This document shows, piece after piece, positions 25,018 to 36,700 of a stretch of DNA of 64,000 nt. This DNA is from Kryptolebias marmoratus (lineage: Eukaryota; Chordata; Actinopteri; Cyprinodontiformes; Rivulidae). The first letter of the stretch is position 1. The number at the start of each line of letters is the position of its first letter. Both the position numbers and the translations under genes were made by a program. A model generated the notes under the pieces. It was not told the origin of the DNA, made no database searches, and was given only the letters and a program-made list of their open reading frames with translations. The stretch spans positions 16,884,705-16,948,704 of the forward strand of contig NC_051430.1 of the NCBI RefSeq assembly GCF_001649575.2, in the 5' to 3' direction.

Positions 25018-26365
25018 CTGTTGATTGTTACAAAGTACTTTGATTTAAAAAAAATCAAAAGCATCATGTTTTTTGTGATAAATGTTGCAGATATTTTCTC
25101 GTGTCCTTTCCCAGTGTTTGCAATTATTGTCAGTCATTAAATATATTAGTGTGTAACTTGTGTACTGTAGTGTTTCTTAGCTATTTGAACTGAATTTGTA
25201 TTCAAGAGATTGTCTGGTCTTCAGGCTTGTCCACTTTTTTCCTGACCCCCCTGCTGTAGAATAAATTATCAGGTCTACTTCCGGTCTGTTACCAAAAGCA
25301 ATAGTAGTGAAGTCTCTTTTGGTGGCTAATAAATAATGTTGTTTTTTAAGGACATTTATTTCCAGTTTTGCTAAATTGCTTTGGTTTTCACTGTACTGAT
25401 AAAGTTCATCTTTCAGAGATGTCCTCCGCTCCAGTGTTGGTTGCACTTTTCACAGCTGTAAATACTACCAGACGGAGCTGAACTTGTGGCCTGGAGATAA
25501 GTAAACTTTTGGACTGACCAGACACGCTGATACATTCAGCATCCTTTCAGCACTATCAGCATATAATAGTCTATTATCAGCATTTAGGCTATTTGGTATT
25601 TTCTGACTAAATTTAATGGAACCTTGCAACCATTTTATGATTAATATATATATTTTTTTTTTTCTTAGTTAGTTAATTAACCTACAATATTACTTGATTG
25701 TTTTATCTGTCATCATATGTCTGTCTCAAGTATAAAACACTCCTCTAAATATAACTTCAGGTGTTCTGCAAACCCAAACTGAACCTCCAGCTACTACTGC
25801 ACTTCTCTCATGCATGCATCTGCAAGTGTTGACATTATTAGTTTTCAGTGCATGCAGTCAGTTGGTGTTCCACAGTATATCGCAGGTAGTTTGTGCTCAC
25901 TTCTCACCACTGTCAGTGGGAAGTGTTGTCTTCCCGGAGGGAACGTATTCAGTGACTTCATGTTGATGCCCTCCTGACCACTGAGACCAGCAGCATCTAT
26001 AAGCCAGACTCCTCCCGCTCCTCCGTCAGTCCCAGTTTTGCCCATCAAACACATTTACTTACACACCGTGTCACAGGGTCTTCTATTAATTTATGCCTTG
26101 AAATTTCCCCACATTTAATGTGTTTTCAAAATGTATAAAATACAGGCTCTTGTTTTGAATGGTGTCTTAAATCACTGCCTAGATGAGGCTGGCTGAGTGT
26201 GCATTTGTTTTATTCATGCACAGTGCACACAGTGAGAAAACACAATGTGCCGCACAAGAGTGAATGTATTGTTCGTTGCACCATGTTCTTATGTACACAG
26301 TAAATGAGAAAGTGATATATGCAGCCCATTATAAGAGTCAGTTTCCCTGTTTCTTTTCCACGCAG

Positions 26366-26494
26366 GGCCTTGCCATCCAAACCCCTGCCACAACAAAGGA
26401 GCGTGTGAGATCAGCGAGACCTACAGAGGCGACACCTTCATCGGTTATGTGTGCAAGTGTCCACCCGGCTTCAGTGGAGTTCACTGCCAACACA
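26366..26494 (+). CDS. edil3: edil3 exon: EGF-like repeat 2 with RGD motif
   Basis: A 129-nt exon (43 codons, phase 1 at both ends) after the acceptor CCACGCAG and before the donor GTAAGTGG. It encodes one complete EGF-like module with six cysteines (G-P-C, N-P-C, G-A-C, Y-V-C, C-K-C, V-H-C) and the G-F-S-G turn. The integrin-binding tripeptide Arg-Gly-Asp is at 26425-26433 within [11 protein letters not shown], the extended hairpin loop characteristic of EDIL3. In the known family this loop binds alpha-v beta-3/beta-5 and leukocyte integrins, supporting endothelial adhesion and restraining neutrophil recruitment. The module lacks the Asp/Asn hydroxylation consensus of calcium-binding EGF repeats. 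The protein is secreted to the matrix. Confidence 0.97.
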
Positions 26495-27279
26495 GTAAGT
26501 GGACACGTTTTAGTTTGGTTCTCGTTATAAATTGTATTCATTATATCATAAATATATATGGTACACAAAACATCCTTTCTGTTTTTTTTCTGTAAATCTG
26601 TGAACATCTGGCAACAATCAAACATCTGTTTCTTTGAGAATCAGGCATTTTCAGCACCATTCTTGACCTTGTGCAATGAAACAAATGTTAATGTATGCCA
26701 AAAAACAAGTTACAGTTAAAAAGAAAAAAAAATCTAACTCAGCTAAATGTAAGGTTGGTCGAAAAAAGGAAAAGTTGAAATTACCTTCTTAGGTTTGGAA
26801 TCAGAAAAAAACTTTTCTTCTCTTTTTTTAAAAAAGCATATTTTTATTCTCAAGTACAATATGTTTTTTTTTTACTTTTTACTAAGTTCTTATTTGTTAT
26901 GTGACTGGACACATGAAGTGTGATGAACTTTGTCTTTACAATATTTACGTATCTAGAGAGGTAGGTATTCATGTTCCTTTGACTTCCTAAAGCCAGTCGT
27001 AGTCTCCTCTGTTTTAGAGGACTTAAGGTTTAGGTTGTGCTCACTTCACTCAGACACAACTCCTTTCGGGATGCTTCTAATAAAAACCCATGTCAGAGGC
27101 TGTTTACTTTCTATGAGAGTGTCGATCTCACTCTCAGTATAATTATGCTGTTTTTAAACTGCCTGGATCTTGAAATCTTTAAAAGTGATGCACTTAAATC
27201 TGAACAAACAGAAAACCACTAGTTCAAAGCAAGGATGACACCAAGTGCAGTTAAACTGCAGACACGTAAATCACCATTA

Positions 27280-27300
27280 AACAAAACAAAACAAAACAAA
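27280..27300. repeat. (CAAAA)n microsatellite
   Basis: Four CAAAA pentamers followed by an A-run. Similar pentamer tracts occur at about 39529-39547 and, on the opposite strand, at 44849-44876. Confidence 0.9.
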
Positions 27301-30300
27301 AAAAAGCCAAGAAAGTTTGTAACTTTGCTTTTCTTAAAATAATGACGTAATAGTCACAGAAAGTTTTGGCTAGATTGGCAACTCTATAGGAACACTAAGA
27401 AAATAACCAGTCTGAGCTGTTTGACATTTACTCAAGCTGGTATAACTTGAATCACTTAGTTAACTCATCAGTTAGTTTCAGATGTATTAATAACACATAA
27501 AACCCCTGATAAGTTGAAATTAAAATGAGGTCAACAGCTGAAAGCAGCATTAATGCATCTCCAACAGAAAGACACGCATACAGCTTCAAACCCACACATA
27601 TAGATCCTGTGTTTTGAATGTATCCCAGGATTTGAAAATTGCATTTGGCTTTGTCAGTTTCAGTTTAATCTTGCTAAATCCTGCAGCTTGATATATATAG
27701 GTTAAGTTCTCTGGTTCCCCCACCTGCTTGGTGTGCTTGGCTGAGCATTGCATTAGCTATCATACCACAGCTGTCCTTTATTGCAGGTGCACTTATAAGT
27801 AATAGATTTAGTGTATCATGATGCAAACTGTGTGGCGAGATGGATCCTTATTGGGCTGACAGGGACTGAGACTGATAAATACAGAGAAAATGGCAGAGAG
27901 ATTTGAACTGATGCTGCCAAGTTTACACCGTGATTGAAAAAGAGAGAAATGTCAGTAACTCAAAAAATAAAAAATAAAAATCCCGGGAACATTGTTTATC
28001 TTCACATTACTATTATCATTTGTATTCCATTAGACAGCACATAAGGAAATGGAGCGAGGCACTGTATCAACTGTATATTATTATTGTTATTATTGTTTAC
28101 ACCTAGAATTGTGGGAAATTGGCGGGCATGTCATAATTCAGTTATTGTTTCCTATTAAGCCCTGAGGGGTGGTGAGAAACTGATTTGATATGGGCTAAAC
28201 ACACATTAATGTCTGCCAATTTACCTCATGGTCATTACAGTTGAATGAAAGCAAATATATCTGAAGACAATAATAATCAAATTTACGTCTGGATAATTCC
28301 CACAAATAAAATATGAAGGCAAATGCTGGATTACAACTGAACTGGCTTTGTTATGATATGGCATTGTCTTTGAATGAATGACAAGCAAGCATAATGGAGA
28401 AAGAAAAAATGAGCAATGTATAGACAGGGAATTTTGTGGCATGCAAGAAAATAAAAGACAATTGGGACATAAAAGTACTGCATGCATTATTACCCCGTTA
28501 TTTAACAACAATAGTGCATGGGCTGGCATGTTTCCTGAGTTGGTGGTGTAATCTGTGACCTTACAAAGTATGATGCTGGCAACAGAAATGGCTTATGGCT
28601 CATCTGAAACCACTCTGGCGAGGTGCTCTCACAAATGCACATCTATTTCTCCTTGCGTGTTGCTGCCACTTTGATGCTGTTTCAGGAATTTGTGGAACAA
28701 TGTGTCATTGCTTTGTTCTGTCACGAAAAAGCCAGATGTCATAGTGGACAAAGACCCACTTTGTGGTTAGGTGAAAAATATTTCAGTTGTCCAACACAGA
28801 TGACACATGGTTTTTCCACCAGTGTTTTGTCATTTATCCAACTTAATCCTCTTTCAATCAACATCTTTTGATTTCCACATAGTGACACCTCTTATTACTG
28901 TGCATTGTTAGATCTTTAGAGAACTGCGTCATACTGTATGTCTGCATTAGTTAACTATACAGGATATAAACTCTAATACATTCATGCAGCTATTTTTTAA
29001 ACTTCCTTAAACTTCTTTCTAGCTCAAACCATATTATATTACTAGACCAAGTGTCCCCACCTTCTCTCTTTGCTGGAAGTTGAAGCCAGCAGGATCTGGC
29101 TTCAACAGGCTTCTAATATATAGAAAATCACACTTTTTTGACAATGTTTTTCATTTTGTAAATTATAAAACCAAATTATTGATAAGGCTTCTATTTTATT
29201 ATTATTTATGGATATGGATAATTATTTTATTTAGGATGTTAGATCCAGACAGCCTATATACAGGACTAGATCATGTTTTATAAATAAGGATCATCTTATA
29301 TGTTCAGCTTTAAATACTGTGCACTATATTGTATGGTTCTAACCTAGAATTAGTGTAAGCCAGTCCTGGATTTTTACTGTTGCTTTTAATACACCCTTGC
29401 TATGTCAGAGCCAAATTCAATTTCACACCTTTGAACGCTACCCTAAATACACGCACCACATACCCCGCTTGTTAGACTGATTTTATGAAGCAAAGCAAAG
29501 AATGAGGTCACACATGAACAATGAGGGAAGGTACAAGCTAACACTCTATCTACACATTTATTATTTTAATGTTGATGTTTCTTTACATACTGCCTAATTT
29601 AGGTATCATATTAAACTTTCTCAGTTACATGATGACAGTGTGTCATAAGAGAAAAATGTATTTTAGATGAAAGTTTTCTGTTTTGTTTCACTCAGCCAAT
29701 TCATATGCAAGTACATTTCACAATATCTTTTTCTTGCCTAGTAAAAAGTATGTAAGTGTCGTCTGCACCTTGCACAAGTAATATTACGACTGATAAGTTT
29801 TTGTTGGACCACACTTTGAAAAAACAGTTGGTTACATTTTTAAACCATTTCTAAATCAATTTTAGTTCACTTTAAAAGCACATTTGAGAAAGAAGGAAAA
29901 AAAAAAACCTAAGTTAACATTGGTTTAGTGTCACTGCTTGAACCATTATTATCACCAAGCCATTTATCTTTTGACTAGCATGGCGTCACGTCCCTGTGGT
30001 GTCAAGAGAACAAGTGTGCTGTTATTGGGCGACTAGCCAAATGCTGTAATGAGCTGTCACAGTGTGAAGATTGGGACTGATTGCCTCAGACGTCATGAGG
30101 TTGCAGATCATTTTTTTTTCGGGCACACTTTTTCGGTCCATCAAGGACAAATGGATTGCATTCTGCTAAAGTTGTTCTTTCCTGAGCTGGAATATTACTG
30201 CTGTCTAGGAAAAGAAGCAGTCTGATGTTTCAGCTGATATTATCCCCATCATTTAATGAGATGTGGCGCTTGACTTTTGCCTGATTCTGTTACTCTGTAT

Positions 30301-30559
30301 TAATATTCCTATTGCTCAGTAATGTTGGATGGGAGTACCAGCTGTAAATGACAGAAAAAAGGTAAAAACTATAAAAGATACAATTTTGCTATTCACTGTA
30401 TGTAGAACTATACTGTGCCCAGTTATAATGAAATCAAATGTAGCGATTTTTGCAAATTCCGTTTTATAAACTGTCATAAACTGACAGTTTTGCATTAGGT
30501 GGTCATTAACAAAACATTCTGCGGTTATTTGCAAGTATGAAAGTGCAAGCAAAACTGAT

Positions 30560-30720
30560 AGCAATGTATAGACTAGCCATTAGTTTGTCAGTCTGCTCAA
30601 AATTAAACTTTTTTTTTCCAAACTGAGACCACCCAAAGAGCTATCTACAGGTAGGATATAACTGTTCATCACCTTTCCACAAAACTGCACTTCAGAATAT
30701 CTGAACTATCCCTTAAAATT
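30560..30720 (+). repeat. Dispersed repeat family B, copy 2
   Basis: Shares with the copies at 22.0 and 53.9 kb the ordered blocks CTAGCCATTAG, TTTTCCAAACTGAG, CAAAGAGCTATCTA, CAGGTA, a CATCACCTTTCC-type block, CACTTCA and CTGAACTATCCCTT. The 5' portion of the family is not obvious here. It is noncoding. Confidence 0.7.
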
Positions 30721-33700
30721 GCCCCATAGATGACAGGTGGTTATGTTCTTACTCTGTATTTCTTCAACCATTCTTTTCCTGTAAGTTCTTTGAATAGATA
30801 CCATCTTGCCTGTTAATCAATATGTGTCTTGCACCACACCAGCAGGGCAGGATTGATTGAGGCTAAATGTAGGATGTGTGAAATGATTTTTTTTAAAGTG
30901 TGGCCCCTGTATTTGATCCCGTATTGACAGTCGCTATCATGCTGTATTAGTCCTGCTGCTTGCACAGCTTTTTGTCACAGGAAAATCTGCCAACGTTTAA
31001 AGCTGTGGCCTGATGTAAAGCTGCGAGGAGCCATTACCGATAGTCAATTCACCGGGGGCAGATCACAGTCTGACTTTCATCAGTCCAAGAGAGAAAAAAA
31101 GGACTGCATGAGGGCTAGTTCTGTGCTTTCTTTTTGGTATCCCTTTTAGAACTGCATTAGTGAACTGTTAAGTTTATATTGAGAGGTATCCAGCAGTGGT
31201 TGCATTTTCTGTCCTTGTAAGTTTTATTGATATTTTTGGCCTTAGAAATTATTTTAGATGGATATTTACAAAATGACCTTATGTGTTTTTATTTTTGTCT
31301 TCAGACCCAAATCTGTAAGATAAAGTAAAATACTCAAAATCAACCTGGAAGTGAATGAATAAGTATCAAAACCACAGTGATTATGTACGTCCTAACCCTT
31401 AAATAGTTGACTGCTTGTCAGACTCAGTGTAGTGGTCTGACAGTGTTTCCCAGAACCCCTTCACACCACTGAAAATCTTCTGCTTCTCTTAGTTGTAGTA
31501 CCATGCTGAGTGGTTTCCTGCTCCTCTTCTAAAAAAAGAAAAAAAAAATCTATGCCCTTCTCAAACTTACCACTGCTTCTCAGGAGATGACTTCATGTGC
31601 ACTAACTGAAGATATATACAGCATTTCATGATTGCAAAGGAGTGAGGGGAAGGGGATTTTGTTAGCGGGCGAGTCTTCCACTCTTCCCCGTGAAGGGCAA
31701 CATCACAGTGCAGTGGGTGAGGAGGAGAGATATTGGTTGTCCTGTTGATTTCTGCTTCCTCTCCCCATGATTGAGGCAGTTGTGTTTTCCTTCTGACTGT
31801 GAAGCTCGGCTGTTAAAGTCACTCTTGCGGAGATCATGATGAAGCATGAACCCTCTGTTCCTGCCCGCTGCTGTTTTTACATGCTAATGGTGTCTCCCAA
31901 GGCCATAAAAATCAACGGAAGGGGTAAAATCACAGCAGGCATCATGTGATTCACCAGACCTGTTTATACCGGGAGTTTACACCTCATCAGCGGTGCTCGC
32001 ACCTCTTTTCTGACAGTTCACTGAAATCAGAATATGTTGGCTACTCTGTTCCCAGTGGCCTACTTTTTTTAACTATATGATCTTGCACATTTTCGCTGCC
32101 CCCCCCCCTCTAAAATTAGGCCCCTATTCATCTCGGCTATAAAGCCACATGAGTGCTGTTGCTATTTAGTTTATAGCTCCAGGGAAAAGTTGCTCATTTA
32201 AATCCACTTAATGTCTTAGATCATATAAGCAGTAAAGCTGAACTTTGTTTGAGGGCACATTTCTCACTTCAGGTTTAAAATAATTACAGTTTCGGGGCAA
32301 GCTTAGCTAAATGGATTAAGATAGATTTACGTGCAAGTTGGTGAAAAAGTTTATTAAAGGAAAAAACTTGGTAAACAGGAAGAAGTGGCACTTTTTTGCC
32401 TCTCATAGAAAGTTAAACTGTGTTCAAAATAAACAGAATCACTGATTTAGTGCCTGAGGTTTGTACTTGTAGGTATAATTTTTTTTCTCATTTTAACAGC
32501 CTTTGGGTTACAAGAGTTGAGAAGTTTTCACTGGAATTATGCTAATCTACGCACCACTATTATTTTTGTACACATAAATTAGCATTAACAACTTTTAACA
32601 GAACCGCGTTCGCTCAGAATAAATTGTTTTTGTGCTTTAATGTGAAAATCTAGTTCGAAATTTAACACAAATAAGAGGGTTTTTGTTTGTTGTTTTAATT
32701 AAAACAGCTGTAGCTGCACAACAATAAAGTGCTACTTTATTGTTTCCGTTTTGGTTAACCACTCAGGAGTCGAGGTTTTGTCAAATACTTTCCAACATCA
32801 CCATTTTATTACATTTCTATAAAAGCGTCCCACGACCATGATGGGGCTTCAGAGCTACTGGCAGCCTAAGGGGTCTCTCCGCTTTTAGATTGCTGTGATC
32901 ACAAGCTGTGAGGTGAACATAGCCTTTTCCAGACACTATCTCAGCTTTGCATGCACAAGCCCACAGCCCACCCACTGCTCACAGTCCGTGGCAAAAAAGC
33001 TGCATTTATAGGAAGAAATGAATGTAGGGATTCCTGGGTTTGTAGCCCGCTAAACATTCAAAGAGGTGGCCACGAGTGAACCGCCAAACCAACAGACGCC
33101 AGTGATCAACAACTTGAAGGAGAAACAGCGAGTGTGCCTGCAGATCAAACTGGAACAATGTTTATGCCTGTAGGTACATCAGTAATGTTGTTTTAGCTCA
33201 CTGTACATTTGTTCTCTGATCCTTCAAAAGCTTCGCCCACTCGTGAAACTGGGAACAGCAGAACTCCTCTTTATGCAGTTGTTCTGTCAGTAAAGTCACT
33301 AAATCCAACAGTGTGATGGCTTTTATGGCTCTCTATTGATTCTAAAACTGTAAAATATGCAGTATTTAAACAGAAAACTTCACAATGCAACTCTAGTGTG
33401 TACAATTCAGCATTCATCAATGTATTTGCGGAAGGGAAGCAAGGAAAAATAAAAGAGAATACAAATAATTTTCATGAAACACACTGTTATTTAGTGCCTT
33501 TGCTGAGGACATACACCCGTTTGAGTTTGATGTGCTTGTGGTCCTGTCACAGTGACTGCTACAGAGTGGTTGATTGAGTCCTGGTGAACTGGTTACTCTT
33601 AAGGGTTTTGTAAAACTGATCTGAGGGGTTTGTATGAACCACCTCTAGAGTACTTAATGGGTGCTTAATTATAATCATTGCTGAGGTGGTAAATTCAAAA

Positions 33701-36700
33701 AGAATGCAGTAAAAAGAGGCTTCAGTCAAATCTTGCTAAGCTTTCATCAGCACCAACTTTTGTGAGTCATAGCCAGTTATTTTTTTTAAGTTTCCGAGCT
33801 CCCAGGACCTTGTAATGGTGCGTGGGCCACATTGGCGCAGCAACGTATAACAAGCACAGAGGCTTTACATTGTAACACCTGAACTTAGACTATGAAGTTG
33901 GTTTTAACTATGCTTTCAGGTGCATGTAATGGACACCCATGGGCTAAAGTTAAAAGTATGTGATATTTTGAGATCAATGCTCGATGCTTCACAGTCTGAA
34001 GTTGTAAATCAAGCTTTGTCAGCCAGCCTGAGAAATTATTCACCCTGAACAATTTCAATCTGTGGATGTGTAGAAACATTTTATATTTGCAAGAAACAAA
34101 GAAAGAAAGAAACATAGACACATACATCATGTAGGAATAAAACATTCAATTTCCTAAATATGTATTAAGCAGCAGTTTCTTTATTTTAATGTACATTGCA
34201 GGAAGACTGAGGGCAAGTGTGACTGGCTGTCTGATATCCTTAAATTTAGGGGTCTTGCATAACAATTACACAGTGGCTTTCACTGTTACCTATTTTGTAA
34301 TGCTGACATACAGTATTTATTGTTTACATCTTGCACATCTGAAAGTTCTATACAGTCTGTTTTCTTTTGTGCCCCTTAGTTGAACCCTCTTCCAAAGTTT
34401 ACTCAAAGCATTTCTGGCCTGACATGTTGACAGCTACAAAAAGCTTTAGGGTTTATTTTTATGACACTGGGTTGTTTCTTACAAAAATATGCACCACTGT
34501 CAATCCTTCATTTCTGATGTCCTTTTGTAGTAGCAGACACTTGCTCCGCAGAAATGCAGCTGCCATTTTCACCAGCAGACGCACTTAAAGAAAACTCCAA
34601 ACACCTTTATCAATAACTGTTTTCTTCCACATTTTGTAGGATTTTACACCTCATTGGAGCTTTGTTTTCCTGTAACCAAACCACTTCCATGTTATCAACA
34701 CGGCTTCTGTTTACTAAATTGTCAACTGACACTTTGCACTAACTTTCATTCTTGATGTGGTGTTATACACACAAGGGAACAGAAATGAGTTATGTCATTA
34801 ATACTGCAAGATGACATGTTTTGATGATGCAAACAGTTCTGCTGGAAAGTATGATGTGACACAACTTTACGAAGTAGTTCAGTGATTTCAAAGAATGACA
34901 AACCAAATCCATTTAGCATCCTTCATGTTTGGCACAGTTTTTGGTATCACGGGGCTTATTGTGGCAGCTCTTGAATCTCAAATCACTTGCTAAATACAGT
35001 GTGCATTTATAAATAGTTAAACTGGAATGTGCCATACCCCAATTTACAAATAGATTGTTGTATTATTATTTTTTTCTTTCTTTTTTAAGAAAAACAAAAT
35101 GTTGCTCCATTTTGCTGAGACAAAACTAGTGGTGGTTAATTTGAAAGGCTGCCCCCTCTCATATAAACTTACTTTAGGGTTAACACTGTTCATGTCTCCC
35201 TGTAGAGTGTCTCAAAGAATCGCCACACAAATGAAATGCACAAGTGGGTGGAAAGATGGTCTTAGAATAACATCATCAGTATGTTGACTCCAGTGGTAAT
35301 CCTACAGATAAGGCACAAAGAAAAATGCCCATGGCTCTCAAATGTATGAGTTCTTTTTTGCACTTCTTTCAGGTTATTTTTGGTCTCAGTCAGATGTAGA
35401 GATCATTTAGAATACTTGTATAGCTCAGAGGACTAGATCTGCAACAGAAAACATGCAAAGGACAAAAAAAAGTTTTCATGAAATACGCCACCTTATACTT
35501 TAGAGGAGTGTAAACTGTATTGTAGAAACACAATCGATATTATAATTGATATTTTCTGTACGCTGTGTGGCGTACTGTTTGCTTTGTGGGCATGTAAGTG
35601 TGCTTCTTTCTTAAAACCCACACAAAGAGGGAAATGTGCCCAAAGATCAGTGTTGAAAATGTCTCTTCTCACTTATCTTGCTGCCTGTTTTTTTTTCCGT
35701 TTCTGGGCGTGCAGACCTCATCCTGATTCTCTCAGTGGGCAGCTGGAGAAACATGCTTGAGTCAAGGTTTTTGCAAGCACTTTTTTTCTGCCACGCTGAC
35801 ATCTGTGTTTACTTTAGCCTTTCTCATGGAGCCTTTTGCTTGGCTATCAAAACTGACAGCAGTTTTTCCTCAAGTTAATTGAATACAATGCTATTTACCA
35901 AGAAGCTTAACGTTGTCAATTACAGCCCTGTATGGGTTCTTACACCCCCATCTGTCAGGGTTCTGCCTATAGTTAATTCTTGATTCTTTTCTCTATTTAT
36001 CAGCCTTCAGAAAACAAGACAAGAAATACTGCTGTAGAAACAAACTTTAAGTAATCTGACCTTTTGTTGTTTGCAAGGTGATGCTTTGCTTGCAAGATTG
36101 CATGAGAGGGGATTTTTTATTATTTTTTCCAGTGAAATATTGCTGTTGAAACAAAAGATGGCACCTAGAGGACTTCAAAACTTTATAAAAATGATCAGAC
36201 TGGCAGTTTGACGTGCAATCTTGTAAAGGTCACTTTTGAAAGGATGCGAATGCGTAGTTTTAGATGAGAACTTTTGTTTTCTTTAGTCACATTTGTGGAG
36301 CTCATGACAAAAAGAAAGACACGACACGAAGCACAAGCTTATGGAGCATGTTCTCGATTTTAAAGAAACAAAGAGTTTGGAAATAATGGTATGAGAATTG
36401 TCAAGAAAGTTATGTTTGTATTTGCTAAAGTTAGTTTTGTTTTCCTATCGTTTACTTTTTCACAAAGCCACCGAGCACTCATTCACCTGCTTTCCTTGTG
36501 TGGAGGAGTATATGGAAACGAGCTGTTACCGTAGCCTAACTGTGTAAAGCCCTCCTCGGTTGCTTGAGCTGCGTCGTTGCCTTTTTGGCCTCTGCAGTAA
36601 GGATGGACCTGTTGGCAGATGGCCAGAGCATAAATAGAGATGCGACTCCAAATCCCAGATGGAGGAAAAAAAAAAAATTAAAAAAAGTTACAGTCAGACC

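Larger units (their letters stand above)
16571..26365 (+). other. edil3: edil3 intron, 9.8 kb, phase 1
   Basis: Runs from the donor GTAGGAAA to the acceptor TTCTTTTCCACGCAG. It contains a (TG)n tract just after the donor (16614-16632), a (TA)n tract (20716-20735), a dispersed-repeat copy at 21997-22215, a Tc1-type transposase relic and a hAT-like element (23.38-25.02 kb). Two weakly gene-like pieces are discussed in the findings: zinc-finger-like fragments at 18.82-19.14 kb and a possible terminal exon at 19757-19944. No other gene is supported. The 89-codon minus ORF at 25177-25446 and the 69-codon minus ORF at 25845-26054 are unrecognised. Confidence 0.85.

Noticed and set aside
25845..26054. 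Minus-strand ORF of 69 codons with a possible donor after L-T-V-V
   Set aside because: It has a glycine-rich, protein-like start, but no convincing acceptor or homology was recognised.
35930..35960. Possible hAT terminus (TTACACCCCCAT)
   Set aside because: No partner inverted end and no duplication were found nearby.
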